DNA from: Streptomyces sp. NBC_00457
GTDB lineage: Bacteria > Actinomycetota > Actinomycetes > Streptomycetales > Streptomycetaceae
DNA length: 64,000 bases
Direction of reading: 5' to 3'
Assembly: GCF_036014015.1 (NCBI RefSeq)
Contig: NZ_CP107905.1
Span: forward strand, 6,076,001-6,140,000
The notes beneath the pieces were generated by a model. It made no database searches and had not been told where the DNA came from. It saw nothing but the letters and a program-made list of their open reading frames with translations. The position numbers and the translations under genes are program-made. Below, one piece after another: positions 34,417 to 42,410 of this stretch. Every line of letters starts with the position of its first letter. Position 1 is the first letter of the stretch.

Positions 34417-34991
34417 ATGGCACCCCCGTATCCCGAGGGCGGCCCGGGGGCGCCGGCGTCATGGGCGGTGGACAGGAGTTGCAGGCCGAGGCGGAGGCGG
34501 CGGCGGGCCTCGTCCTCGGTGACGCCGAGGTCGGCGGCGGTCTGGCGGTAGTCGCGGCGCTGGAAGTAGGCCAGCTCCAGTGCGGTGCGCAGGGGGACGG
34601 GCATGGCCTGGACGATGTAGTCGGCGCGGGCGGCGACGGAGGCCTGTCGGACCTTGCGCTCCAGGTCCTCGGTGGAGCCGCCGCCCTGGGTGAGGGCGGC
34701 GGTCTCGGTGGCGCGCAGCCGCTGCACGGCCAGGCGATGGGTCAGCGTGGCGACCCAGGAGCGCAGCGGGCCCTGCTTGGGGTCGTACGCCTCCGGGTGC
34801 TGCCAGACGTGGGCGAAGACGTCCCTGGTGATGCCGTCGGCCGCGCGCTCGTCGCCGAGGACGCGGTGGGCGAGGCCGTGCACGAGCGAAGCGAAACGGT
34901 CGTACAGCTCACCGAGGGCCGCCGCCTCTCCGCGTGCGAGCCGCTGCTGCATCTTGCGGTCCCAGCGGGGCGGCGCGTCCTTCTTCGCCAT
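34413..34991 (-). CDS. ECF-type RNA polymerase sigma factor
   Basis: A 192-residue ECF sigma factor. Region 2 (about 25-95) contains GELYDRFASLVHGLAHRVLG and FAHVWQHPEAYDPKQGPLRSW; region 4 (about 125-180) contains VPLRTALELAYFQRRDYRQTAADLGVTEDEARRRL. Regions 1.1 and 3 are absent, as expected for ECF. Encoded immediately upstream of its anti-sigma factor (ATGA overlap). Its promoter targets cannot be told from this window; no obvious autoregulated promoter is seen in the 300-bp gap upstream. Confidence 0.85.
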   Translation of the reverse strand: MAKKDAPPRWDRKMQQRLARGEAAALGELYDRFASLVHGLAHRVLGDERAADGITRDVFAHVWQHPEAYDPKQGPLRSWVATLTHRLAVQRLRATETAALTQGGGSTEDLERKVRQASVAARADYIVQAMPVPLRTALELAYFQRRDYRQTAADLGVTEDEARRRLRLGLQLLSTAHDAGAPGPPSGYGGAM

Positions 34992-35332
34992 ACGGCCCCC
35001 TCACCCTGCTCTTCTCCGGTCCGGCCTGCGTCCACCGTCATCTCGAATGTAGTCGGCACCTCTGACAACGCACGCCCCTTTGTGCCAATGGGCGCTCCCT
35101 GCGGAGGCGCAGGTGGTAGTGCACCTTCCGGGCCCCGTCCGCCCCCGTGCCTTCGCGCGCCTACCCACTCCCGGGGCCATCAGACCCGATCGAACAGGAT
35201 CGAATACGACTGAAACAAGCCTGTTCTGATCGGTTTCCGTTTCCAGTACCTGGTTTCGGGGAACGGCCGCTGGGCAGCCGCGCTGCAAGGAAGCGTAGGT
35301 GAGGCTTCCGTTTCCGGCGAGCGAAGGGCCTG
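34992..35332. other. divergent region, sigma factor / STAS protein, with a long inverted repeat
   Basis: About 340 bp. A near-perfect inverted repeat pairs CCGATCGAACAGG (35186-35198) with CCTGTTCTGATCGG (35220-35233), one base bulged, around a 21-nt loop. GGTTTCCGTTTCCAG and GGTTTCGGGG follow at 35231-35258. The repeat is a candidate operator or mRNA structure for the STAS gene. The rest shows nothing. Confidence 0.5.
35186..35233. promoter_or_regulatory. imperfect inverted repeat upstream of the STAS gene
   Basis: Arms of 13 and 14 nt with one bulged A, about 100 bp before the GTG at 35333. It may bind a dimeric regulator or form a leader hairpin. Confidence 0.4.
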
Positions 35333-35710
35333 GTGGTGGCGTTCTACGTGACCGGCGACAAGCAGGGCGAGTGGGCCGTGCTCCAAGTGTCGGGCGAACT
35401 GGACCTGGTGACGTCGCCCGTGCTGCGGCAGCGGGTGCACGACGTGGTGGCCGAGGGCCGGCACAGTCTCGTCCTCGACCTCTCCGAGGTCTTCTTCTGC
35501 GATTCCAGCGGCGTCGGCGTGCTCATCGGCTCCCGCCGCCTCATCCGCTCCTGCCAGGGCAGCCTGCGGCTGATACTGCCCGCCCAGGGGGCCGTGGACG
35601 GCTCCCACGTCAACAGGGTGCTCGGTGCCCTCGGCGTACGCCGTCTGTTCGAGGTGTACCCGGACGTGGCGGCGGCGGTCGACGAGGGGGCCGAACCGCT
35701 CTCGGCGTGA
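35333..35710 (+). CDS. STAS-domain anti-sigma factor antagonist
   Basis: A 125-residue SpoIIAA/RsbV-like protein. The phosphorylation loop FFCDSSGVGVLIGSRRL carries the conserved Ser. In the partner-switching mechanism, the unphosphorylated form binds an anti-sigma kinase and frees the sigma factor; phosphorylation reverses this. An RsbW-like ATPase (40513-41001) is 5 kb away and could be its partner, though not adjacent. GTG start at 35333 (the next codon is also GTG). Confidence 0.88.
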   Translation: MVAFYVTGDKQGEWAVLQVSGELDLVTSPVLRQRVHDVVAEGRHSLVLDLSEVFFCDSSGVGVLIGSRRLIRSCQGSLRLILPAQGAVDGSHVNRVLGALGVRRLFEVYPDVAAAVDEGAEPLSA

Positions 35711-35887
35711 CCCGGCGCTACCGGATCTCCGCACTCGGTGCACGTCACACCGCCGCTCTGCCACGTCGTTGTCGCAAAATTAGCCCGGTCTTGGCACAAG
35801 CGACGTTTTCCGCGCCAAGGCCGCTCCGGGCGTCGTACGCTCCCTGCCAGTACGCACCCCACGTGACGTAAGGCGGCACGAACAGAC

Positions 35888-36400
35888 ATGGTCAGCAGCG
35901 AGTACGAGGGCAAGATCGCCGCCCGGTTCGCCACCTTCGACCAGGACGGCAACGGCTACATCGACCGTGAGGACTTCAGCGCGGCGGCCAAGCGGCTGCT
36001 CGCCGAGTTCGGTACGGCGGCCCGCTCCGACAAGGGACAGGCCCTGTACATCGGCGCCGAGGCGTTCTGGCAGGGGATGGCCGGCATAGCGGACCGGGAC
36101 GGCGACCAGCGGATCAGCCGGGACGAGTTCGTCGGCGGCGCGGTCAAGCGCCTGCGCGACAACCCGGACCGGTTCGCCGAGATCGCCCGCCCCTTTCTGC
36201 ATGCCGCGCTCGACCTCGCCGACCGGGACGGCGACGGAGCGGCCACCGTCGGTGACACCGCGCGCGTGCTGACCGCGCTCGGCGTGAGCCAGGACGTGGC
36301 CGCGACGGCCGCCGCCACCCTCGACACCGACGGCGACGGCAAGATCGGCGAGGCGGAGATCGTCTCCTCCTTCGCCCGCTATTTCACCGTGCCCGAATGA
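35888..36400 (+). CDS. four EF-hand calcium-binding protein (calerythrin-like)
   Basis: A 170-residue calcium-sensor protein with four EF-hand loops starting at Asp18 (DQDGNGYIDRED), Asp69 (DRDGDQRISRDE), Asp112 (DRDGDGAATVGD) and Asp146 (DTDGDGKIGEAE). Loops 2 and 4 end in Glu as in canonical sites; loops 1 and 3 end in Asp and are likely weaker. This matches Saccharopolyspora calerythrin and Streptomyces homologues of unknown target. It is cytoplasmic, a single gene between the STAS protein and the catabolic region. Confidence 0.88.
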   Translation: MVSSEYEGKIAARFATFDQDGNGYIDREDFSAAAKRLLAEFGTAARSDKGQALYIGAEAFWQGMAGIADRDGDQRISRDEFVGGAVKRLRDNPDRFAEIARPFLHAALDLADRDGDGAATVGDTARVLTALGVSQDVAATAAATLDTDGDGKIGEAEIVSSFARYFTVPE

Positions 36401-36416
36401 CGTCACCTGTCACCCG

Positions 36417-37919
36417 TCACCCGTCTGAATAGCGCTCGCGCAGCTTGTACTTGAGCACCTTCCGCAAGGTCTCGTTGCGCGGAAGGGCGTCCACCACCTC
36501 GAGCCGCTCCGGCAGCTTGTGCACCGACAGCCCTTCCGCGCGCAGATAAGACGACACCGCCTCCAGGGTCAACTCCCCGGCCCCCGGCGGCTGTTCCACC
36601 ACCGCGCACACCCGCTCCCCGCGCTCGGCGTCCGGCAGCCCGATCACGGCCACGTCCCCGACGTCCGGGTGCCGGTGCAGCAGATCCTCGATCTCCTTGG
36701 CGGAGATGTTCTCGCCCTTGCGGATGATCACGTCCTTCAGCCGTCCCGTCAGCACCAGATGCCCGCTGTCGGTGAGTCGCCCGAGGTCACCGGTCCTCAG
36801 GAACCCCTCCCCGTCGAACGCCTCCGCCGTCTGCGCCGCATCCAGATACCCCCGGCACACCGCCTCCCCGCGCAGCCGCACCTCCCCGTCCACGATCCGG
36901 ATCTCCATGCCCTCCGGCGGCCGCCCCTCGGTCGTCGCCAGGTTCTCCACCGTGTCGTCCGGCGCCCCCATCGTGATCATCGGCACCTCGGTCATGCCGT
37001 ACCCATGGGTGAGCTGCACGCCCATCTCGCGTACGACGGCGTGATACACCTCCGGCGGCTTCGGCGCCCCGCCGCCCGCGAGCAGCCGCAGGCTCGGAAT
37101 GAGCTTCTCCTCGGGCCGTTTGCGCTGCTCGGCGAGGAACATCGAGTAGAACGCCGTCGACCCGCCCGCCATCGTCACCCCGTGCTTGCGATACCCCTCC
37201 AGCGCGTCCGGCAGCGCGAACTGCTCGAACAGCATCGCCGGGAAGCCGTACAGCAACAGCATCACCATGTAGTCCGGGCCGCCGATATGGGCGTACGGGA
37301 AGGCGATCGAGCCGACGTCGGTGGAGGTGGGCCGCAGCGCGTGAGCGAGGCAGGCGCCGCCCGCGATGAGCGAGCGGTCCGTGTGGAGAACGCCCTTGGG
37401 GTCGGAGGTGGTTCCCGAGGTCCAGTAGATCCAGCGGACATCCGTGCCGTCGGCGGGCGACGCGGGCAGTGCGGAGGGATCGCCGTCGGGCAGATCGTCG
37501 TACGCCTCGAAGATCCCCTTCGCGCCGAGCCGTCGTGCCATCGCCGCGTGGTCGAAGCCGCGCCACGCGCCGGGCACGGCGAAGTGCTCGGCCTTGGACT
37601 CCCGCAGGGCGAAGCCGACTTCGCGGTCCCGGTAGAACGGGATGACCGGCGACTGCACGGCGCCCAGGCGGGCCAGCGCGAAGGACAGCAGGGCGGTCTC
37701 GATGCGGGTGGGCAGCTGCCAGGCGACGACCGTACCGGGGCGTATGCCCCTGCCGTGGAGGCCGGCCGCCACCCGCTCGGCGCGGTCATGCAGCTCACCG
37801 AAGGTGAGCGTGCGGTCGTCCTGGAGGAGGACGGGGCGGTCGGGGGTCAGTTCGGCACGGCGTGTGACCAGTTCCCAGAGCGTGCGCGAGGAACCCAGGG
37901 CGTGTGCGGTGTCGTTCAC
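36417..37919 (-). CDS. AMP-forming acyl-CoA synthetase (cyclohexanecarboxylate/fatty-acyl ligase type)
   Basis: A 500-residue ANL-family ligase with P-loop YWTSGTTSDPKGVLHTD, the A5 region HGYGMTEVPMITMG, hinge LRTGDLGRLTDSGHLVLTGR, and C-terminal RNETLRKVLKYKLRERY with the catalytic Lys. Substrate family is the cyclohexanecarboxylate-CoA ligase (AliA) and FadD-like group. GTG start at 37919, divergent from the acyl-CoA dehydrogenase pair, with the CTGACG-type palindromes in between. It would activate the carboxylic acid entering the pathway. Confidence 0.88.
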   Translation of the reverse strand: MNDTAHALGSSRTLWELVTRRAELTPDRPVLLQDDRTLTFGELHDRAERVAAGLHGRGIRPGTVVAWQLPTRIETALLSFALARLGAVQSPVIPFYRDREVGFALRESKAEHFAVPGAWRGFDHAAMARRLGAKGIFEAYDDLPDGDPSALPASPADGTDVRWIYWTSGTTSDPKGVLHTDRSLIAGGACLAHALRPTSTDVGSIAFPYAHIGGPDYMVMLLLYGFPAMLFEQFALPDALEGYRKHGVTMAGGSTAFYSMFLAEQRKRPEEKLIPSLRLLAGGGAPKPPEVYHAVVREMGVQLTHGYGMTEVPMITMGAPDDTVENLATTEGRPPEGMEIRIVDGEVRLRGEAVCRGYLDAAQTAEAFDGEGFLRTGDLGRLTDSGHLVLTGRLKDVIIRKGENISAKEIEDLLHRHPDVGDVAVIGLPDAERGERVCAVVEQPPGAGELTLEAVSSYLRAEGLSVHKLPERLEVVDALPRNETLRKVLKYKLRERYSDG

Positions 37920-37934
37920 GACGACCCCCTCTGG

Positions 37935-37949
37935 CTGACGGTGTGTCAG
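37935..37949. promoter_or_regulatory. CTGACG-N3-TGTCAG palindrome, site A1
   Basis: CTGACGGTGTGTCAG, a 15-bp palindrome with one mismatch to the perfect form. It lies 16 bp upstream of the acyl-CoA synthetase start (37919) on the minus strand. One of seven copies in the window. Confidence 0.6.
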
Positions 37950-38017
37950 ATCGTGCGGAGAGCGTAGGGCTCGACGCCTTGTCGGTCCAGGGGTGCGGGG
38001 CTAGCCTGCTGCTGAAT

Positions 38018-38032
38018 CTGACGGATCGTCAG
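38018..38032. promoter_or_regulatory. CTGACG-N3-CGTCAG palindrome, site A2
   Basis: CTGACGGATCGTCAG, perfect, 12 bp before the acyl-CoA dehydrogenase ATG at 38044. Together with A1 it places one copy in front of each divergent gene, 83 bp apart. Confidence 0.65.
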
Positions 38033-38043
38033 GCAGGTGGTGG

Positions 38044-39171
38044 ATGGACCTCACGTACACGCCCGAAGAGGACGAGTTCCGGGCGCGCTTGCGGGAGTGG
38101 CTGGGGAAGGTCCTTCCGACCCTGCCGCCGAAGCCGTCCCCGGACGACTGGCCCGCGCGCAGGGCGTACGACCTCGGCTGGCAGCGGATGCTGTACGACG
38201 CCGGGTACGCGCACGTGCACTGGGACGCCTCCCCGACCGTACGGCTGATCTTCCTGGAGGAGACCGAGAAGGCGGGCGCCCCCTATGTGGGGGCGGGCTT
38301 CGTCGGGCTGCTGCACGCGGGGCCCACGATCGCCGCCGAGGGGAGCGAGGAACAGCGGGCGCGCTGGCTGCCGCCGATCCTTCGGGGCGAGGAGGTCTGG
38401 TGCCAGGGCTTCAGCGAACCGGACGCCGGATCGGACCTCGCGGCGCTGCGCACGCGCGCGCGTAGGGACGGCGACGACTATGTAGTGAGTGGGTCCAAAA
38501 TCTGGACCTCCCATGCCGAAGTGGCCGACTGGTGCGAGCTGTTGGTCCGCACGAACCCCGCCGCGCCCAAGCACCGCGGCATCACCTGGCTCGCCATGCC
38601 CATGGACGCCCCGGGCATCACCGTACGTCCGCTGCGCACGCTCGCCGGGTCCGCCGAGTTCGCCGAGGTGTTCCTCGACGAGGTCCGCATCCCGGTCGCC
38701 AACCGCGTCGGCGATGAGGACGACGGCTGGCGCGTGACGATGGTGACCCTCTCCTTCGAGCGCGGCACGGCCTTCGTCGGCGAGGTCGTCGCCTGCCGCC
38801 GCGTCCTGCGCGAACTCGCCGGTGAGGCACGGAAGAACGGCCGCTGGGACGATCCCGTGCTGCGGCGCAGGCTGGGTCGGCTGAACGCACAGTTCCGGGC
38901 GCTGTGGCGACTGACCCAGTGGAATGTGAGCGAGGCGGAGAGCGGGGTCCCCGGGGTGGGGAGTTCGGTTTTCAAACTGAGATATTCGCAGGCACGGCAG
39001 GAGCTGTACGACACCGCGGCCGACGTCCTGGGCGCGGACTGTCTCGACCTCGACCGGCCGTGGATGCTGGACCGCCTGTCCTCCCTCTCCTACACCATCG
39101 CCGCCGGCACCTCGCAGATCCAGCAGAACATCGTGGCCGAGCGCATCCTCGGGCTGCCGAAGGGACGGTGA
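38044..39171 (+). CDS. acyl-CoA dehydrogenase, large subunit
   Basis: A 375-residue flavoenzyme with the full three-domain layout, FCQGFSEPDAGSD-type FAD motif (WCQGFSEPDAGSDLAAL) and C-terminal AGTSQIQQNIVAERILGLP. The next gene encodes a shorter dehydrogenase overlapping or abutting this one. Such large/small pairs form the alpha2beta2 acyl-CoA dehydrogenases (FadE28/FadE29, FadE26/27) of actinobacterial steroid and side-chain degradation; here the pair probably oxidises a bulky acyl-CoA. Preceded by operator A2. Confidence 0.9.
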   Translation: MDLTYTPEEDEFRARLREWLGKVLPTLPPKPSPDDWPARRAYDLGWQRMLYDAGYAHVHWDASPTVRLIFLEETEKAGAPYVGAGFVGLLHAGPTIAAEGSEEQRARWLPPILRGEEVWCQGFSEPDAGSDLAALRTRARRDGDDYVVSGSKIWTSHAEVADWCELLVRTNPAAPKHRGITWLAMPMDAPGITVRPLRTLAGSAEFAEVFLDEVRIPVANRVGDEDDGWRVTMVTLSFERGTAFVGEVVACRRVLRELAGEARKNGRWDDPVLRRRLGRLNAQFRALWRLTQWNVSEAESGVPGVGSSVFKLRYSQARQELYDTAADVLGADCLDLDRPWMLDRLSSLSYTIAAGTSQIQQNIVAERILGLPKGR

Positions 39172-39179
39172 CTGCGCGT

Positions 39180-40046
39180 ATGAAATTCCAACTCACCGAG
39201 GATCAGCGGGCGTTGCGTGACGGCGTACGACAGCTGCTGACGCGGCGCTTCGACGCCGAGGCCCTGCGGGCGGCCGTGGACGCACCCGGACTGGACCGTG
39301 GGCTGTGGCGGGCGCTCGGCGAGGCGGGGTTCTTCGCGCTGCGGCTGCCGGAGGCGGACGGCGGGGTCGGACTCGGGCTGCCCGAGGCGGTGTTGGCCTT
39401 CGAGGAGGCGGGCCGGGCGCTGCTGCCGGGGCCGCTGATCGCCACGCATCTGGCGGCGGGCGAGGTGGCGGGCGCGGCGGAGGGCGAGACCGTGGTCGCG
39501 GCCGTGGACGGCAGCGGGCTCGTGGAGTGGCTGGCCGAGGCGGACGTCGTACGAGGGGACGCCGCCGGGGCCGTACCGCTGAGGTCGGTGGATCCGCTGA
39601 CTCCGCTGCACCGGGTGGGGGGCGGGGCGGCCGTGGAGCCCGTCGCCGTACTCCTGACCGCCGCCGAACAGTTGGGCACGGCCGGGCGGGTGTGCGAGCT
39701 GGCGGTGCAACACGCCCGGACCCGTGAGCAGTTCGGGCAGCCGATCGGGGCCTTCCAGGCGGTCAAGCATCTGTGCGCCGGAATGCTGGTGCGGACGGAG
39801 GTGGCCCGCGCGGCGGTATATGCCGCCGCCGTCACCGCCGACCGGACGGACATCGCGGCGGCCCGGCTGCTCGCCGACGAGGCCGCGGTGCTCGGCGCCC
39901 GTGACTGCCTTCAGGTGCATGGCGGAATGGGCTTCACCTGGGAGTCCGAGGTGCATCTCCATCTGAAGCGCGCCTGGGTGCGTGCTCGGCGTGGTGGTGC
40001 GAGCACGGAGAGTGAGGAATTGCTCGCGGCGGATCTGGTGGCCTGA
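39180..40046 (+). CDS. acyl-CoA dehydrogenase, small subunit
   Basis: A 288-residue acyl-CoA dehydrogenase, shorter than the usual ~380 residues: the N-terminal domain is complete (FQLTEDQRALRDGVRQLL) but the central beta domain is compressed, and the C-terminal helical domain ends CLQVHGGMGFTWESEVHLHLKRAW. I chose the ATG at 39180; a GTG at 39168 overlaps the upstream stop and is equally possible. As a beta subunit it would share the active site with its neighbour (inference from FadE pairs). Confidence 0.85.
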   Translation: MKFQLTEDQRALRDGVRQLLTRRFDAEALRAAVDAPGLDRGLWRALGEAGFFALRLPEADGGVGLGLPEAVLAFEEAGRALLPGPLIATHLAAGEVAGAAEGETVVAAVDGSGLVEWLAEADVVRGDAAGAVPLRSVDPLTPLHRVGGGAAVEPVAVLLTAAEQLGTAGRVCELAVQHARTREQFGQPIGAFQAVKHLCAGMLVRTEVARAAVYAAAVTADRTDIAAARLLADEAAVLGARDCLQVHGGMGFTWESEVHLHLKRAWVRARRGGASTESEELLAADLVA

Positions 40047-40512
40047 GCGGCGAAAGGGGCGCTGGGCTGCGATATCACGCACACAGGCGGCATGGATGTC
40101 GCGGATTGTGGCATACCGGAATTACGGAGCGTTGATATCGGGTTGTGTCCTAAGGGTGACTTGTCACGGCCTGGAGTCGCTGTGTTGCTCCGGTACCTTG
40201 TGTGGGATGCGAGCGGGTCCGAGCACGAATCATGCCGGTGTTGCCCTTGAGGCGGCCCCGGATCCGGCGATGTGCCCCTGTTCGACTCGCCACGACGAGC
40301 GTCGCACAGTATGCCGCACGGGTACTCCTTCGCGCTGGAATATGCCCGAAGCGCTTGTTGGGGTGACTGTACGTCAACCATGCTGTCTCGTAAGGGATTC
40401 ACGTTCTGTGAACCCGGCTCTGACCATTGTTCTGGTCATGCAAAGAATGGCTACGATCGTGGCACTCGTGTGGCGCGAGGTCATGTGTCCGCCGGTTCGG
40501 ATGGTGTGAGCG
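40047..40512. other. 466-bp intergenic region before the HATPase gene
   Basis: No supported gene. It contains an inverted repeat TGACCA-N6-TGGTCA (40421-40438) overlapping a possible -35 (TTGTTC) followed 19 bp later by TACGAT (40452-40457), about 55 bp before the gene. The rest shows nothing definite. Confidence 0.45.
40421..40438. promoter_or_regulatory. operator-like inverted repeat TGACCA-N6-TGGTCA
   Basis: A perfect 6+6 bp repeat overlapping the putative -35 of the HATPase gene. Confidence 0.4.
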
Positions 40513-41001
40513 GTGCAGGTGCTTCAAGTGCAGCTGGAGATCCGGCCCGACCCCGCAGAAGTGGGGCGTGCCCGGCGGTGGGCCCGTTCGCGGCTCGCCG
40601 GGTCCGGGATAGAGGCCGATGAGTCGCTTGCCGAGACGCTGATCCTGCTCGTCTCCGAACTTGTCACCAACGCCGTCGTGCACACCGGTTGCCCGGCCGT
40701 GCTCCGGCTGTCGCTGCCCGCAGAGGCGGCGGAGTCGGCTGCTCCGGTCCGGCTGGAGGTGGCCGACGCCAGCGACCGGGCCCCCGTCCCCCGGTGCGTG
40801 GACGGCGAGCAGACGGGCGGCCGTGGCCTCGCCCTCATCGACGGCCTGGCCGACCGCTGGGGCTGGAGCCCCGAGGGCGCCGGCAAGCGCATCTGGTGCG
40901 AACTGGACCGCTGTACGGAGCCGCCTCAGGCGGCGACGGCGTTCGGCGGCGGGGCCGCGGCCTATGAAGGGTATGAGGGGCTGGCGTACGAAGCCGTATA
41001 G
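40513..41001 (+). CDS. HATPase_c anti-sigma-like regulatory ATPase (RsbW/SpoIIAB type)
   Basis: A 162-residue GHKL ATPase typical of the large Streptomyces family of RsbW-like proteins. N box ETLILLVSELVTNAVVHTGCP and G1/G2 region LEVADASDRAP...GGRGLALIDGLADRWGW are present. It may bind and phosphorylate a STAS antagonist such as that at 35333-35710, though pairs are often unlinked. C-terminal tail (Ala/Tyr-rich) is unusual and unassigned. GTG start at 40513. Confidence 0.8.
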   Translation: MQVLQVQLEIRPDPAEVGRARRWARSRLAGSGIEADESLAETLILLVSELVTNAVVHTGCPAVLRLSLPAEAAESAAPVRLEVADASDRAPVPRCVDGEQTGGRGLALIDGLADRWGWSPEGAGKRIWCELDRCTEPPQAATAFGGGAAAYEGYEGLAYEAV

Positions 41002-41399
41002 CCGCTCGTGGCTGAGTGTGCCCCCCGGCGCATGGTCGCGGGCGTGGCGACAAAGGCTTGCCGCCCTTCTCCGGCCACCAGGACGCATGCGCCCGGATGT
41101 GCTTCTGTGCGCGGCCACCGAAATCGGTGCGTAAGTGATGAATCCCCTTTCGGGTGTTGACGGGACGTGACCGTTTGATCACGCTGGTGGTCAGCGATTC
41201 ACCGCGAGGGGACGACGAGGGTTTCGGTGACGGGAGCCCTCGACGAGTGTGGGTCGCGACGGCGTCGGTTCTGCTTGGGGCCATGAGGAACCGGGGCGGG
41301 TGCGCCGAAGCCGGATGGCGGCGCGCGACACCGTGCTCGGGGCGGGCGCGGCGCGTCGCCAGCCGGCCGCGCCCGGGGAGGCGGAAGCGTGGCCGGCGA
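41002..41399. other. intergenic region between HATPase and cyclase-family genes
   Basis: About 400 bp downstream of both genes (HATPase on plus, cyclase on minus, so 3' ends meet). I see a short TGACC...GGTCA arrangement near 41167-41194 and no clear terminator or gene. Confidence 0.4.
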
Positions 41400-42326
41400 C
41401 TAGAGAACGGCCACCGGGGCCACCGGAGTTCCCGTGGCGCCGACGAACGGCTCGGGCATCGCCGACAGCAGGAAGTCATAGCGGCCCACTTGTCCACAGG
41501 CTGTGGACAACTCTTCGAGATTCCAGTTCTGGCCCTGCAGCATCCCCATCTCCACCAGGTCGAGCGCATGCACGGGCAGCCACAAATTCTCTATTTCCGG
41601 CGGAAATATCTCAAATGTGAGGGTGTCGTTCGCGACGGCGGCGACATCGCGCGCGTGGAACCACTCCGGGGTGCGGATCGACAGCCCGGGTGACGGATAG
41701 GCGTACGCATGCTTGTCCCCGGCGAGATACACCTGCACCTGCCCGGTCCGTACGAGCACGATGTCACCGGCACGCACGCGCGTGCCCGCGAGTTCCTCGG
41801 CGGCGTCCAGGTCCTGAGGGGTCACGGCATGCCCTCCGTCGAGGCGGTCCACGCCGTGCGCCTTCGCCACATCGAGCAGCACTCCGCGCGAGACGATGTG
41901 CCGCGCCTTGTCGATGCCGCTGAACTCGGCGCCGCCGTGCGGGGTGACGGTGTCGGCCGGGCGGCCGTTGTAGAGCCGGCCCGAGTGCGAGACATGCGTG
42001 AGCGCGTCCCAGTGGGTGCCGGCCTGCAACCCCATGGTCACCGCGTCGTCGCTGCACGCGACCGTTCCCGGGCCGAAGATCTCCTGGTTGATCTGCACCA
42101 TGGCGTGCAGCGGATTGACGCGCCCCGGGATCATCCCGGTCTGGACGCCGTCCTGCCTCAGGGGGAGCGCGAGCGGAATCCGTTGTCCGCTGTGGACGCA
42201 GGCGGCTGCCTCCCGTACGACCTCGTCGGTGACGAGGTTCAGGGTCCCGATCTCGTCGTCGGACCCCCAGCGGCCCCAGTTGTTGACCCGCTTGGCGATG
42301 TCGTGGAACTCGGCCGGTAGTGACAT
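41400..42326 (-). CDS. cyclase family protein (kynurenine-formamidase-like hydrolase)
   Basis: A 308-residue metal-dependent hydrolase of the cyclase (PF04199) family. The metal motif is GLQAGTHWDALTHVSHSG (T-H-x-D...H). Start MSLPAEFHDIAKRV at 42326; upstream frame has no family sequence. Members hydrolyse cyclic or formyl amides; in actinobacterial catabolic clusters they often open lactone or cyclic intermediates. Divergent from the SDR gene with a CTGACG-type palindrome between them. Confidence 0.85.
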   Translation of the reverse strand: MSLPAEFHDIAKRVNNWGRWGSDDEIGTLNLVTDEVVREAAACVHSGQRIPLALPLRQDGVQTGMIPGRVNPLHAMVQINQEIFGPGTVACSDDAVTMGLQAGTHWDALTHVSHSGRLYNGRPADTVTPHGGAEFSGIDKARHIVSRGVLLDVAKAHGVDRLDGGHAVTPQDLDAAEELAGTRVRAGDIVLVRTGQVQVYLAGDKHAYAYPSPGLSIRTPEWFHARDVAAVANDTLTFEIFPPEIENLWLPVHALDLVEMGMLQGQNWNLEELSTACGQVGRYDFLLSAMPEPFVGATGTPVAPVAVL

Positions 42327-42373
42327 GGGAGCCCCCCGGGGCTTGTCTCCAGGTGTCTGACGGGACTTAAAAT

Positions 42374-42388
42374 CTAACGGTCCGTCAG
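42374..42388. promoter_or_regulatory. CTAACG-N3-CGTCAG palindrome, site B
   Basis: CTAACGGTCCGTCAG (one mismatch), 23 bp upstream of the SDR ATG at 42411 and 48 bp upstream of the divergent cyclase gene (42326). A half-site TCTGACGG lies just to its left near 42356-42363. Confidence 0.6.
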
Positions 42389-42410
42389 AAACCGCGGGAA
42401 GGGGCCGGGC

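Noticed and set aside
33765..35213. A plus-strand frame across the anti-sigma and sigma genes
   Set aside because: Repeat-driven shadow; the minus-strand genes have recognisable domains and ATGA coupling.
41154..41693. A plus-strand frame in the gap before and inside the cyclase gene
   Set aside because: Start without ribosome site, Arg-rich product, and it overlaps a conserved cyclase-family gene on the other strand.
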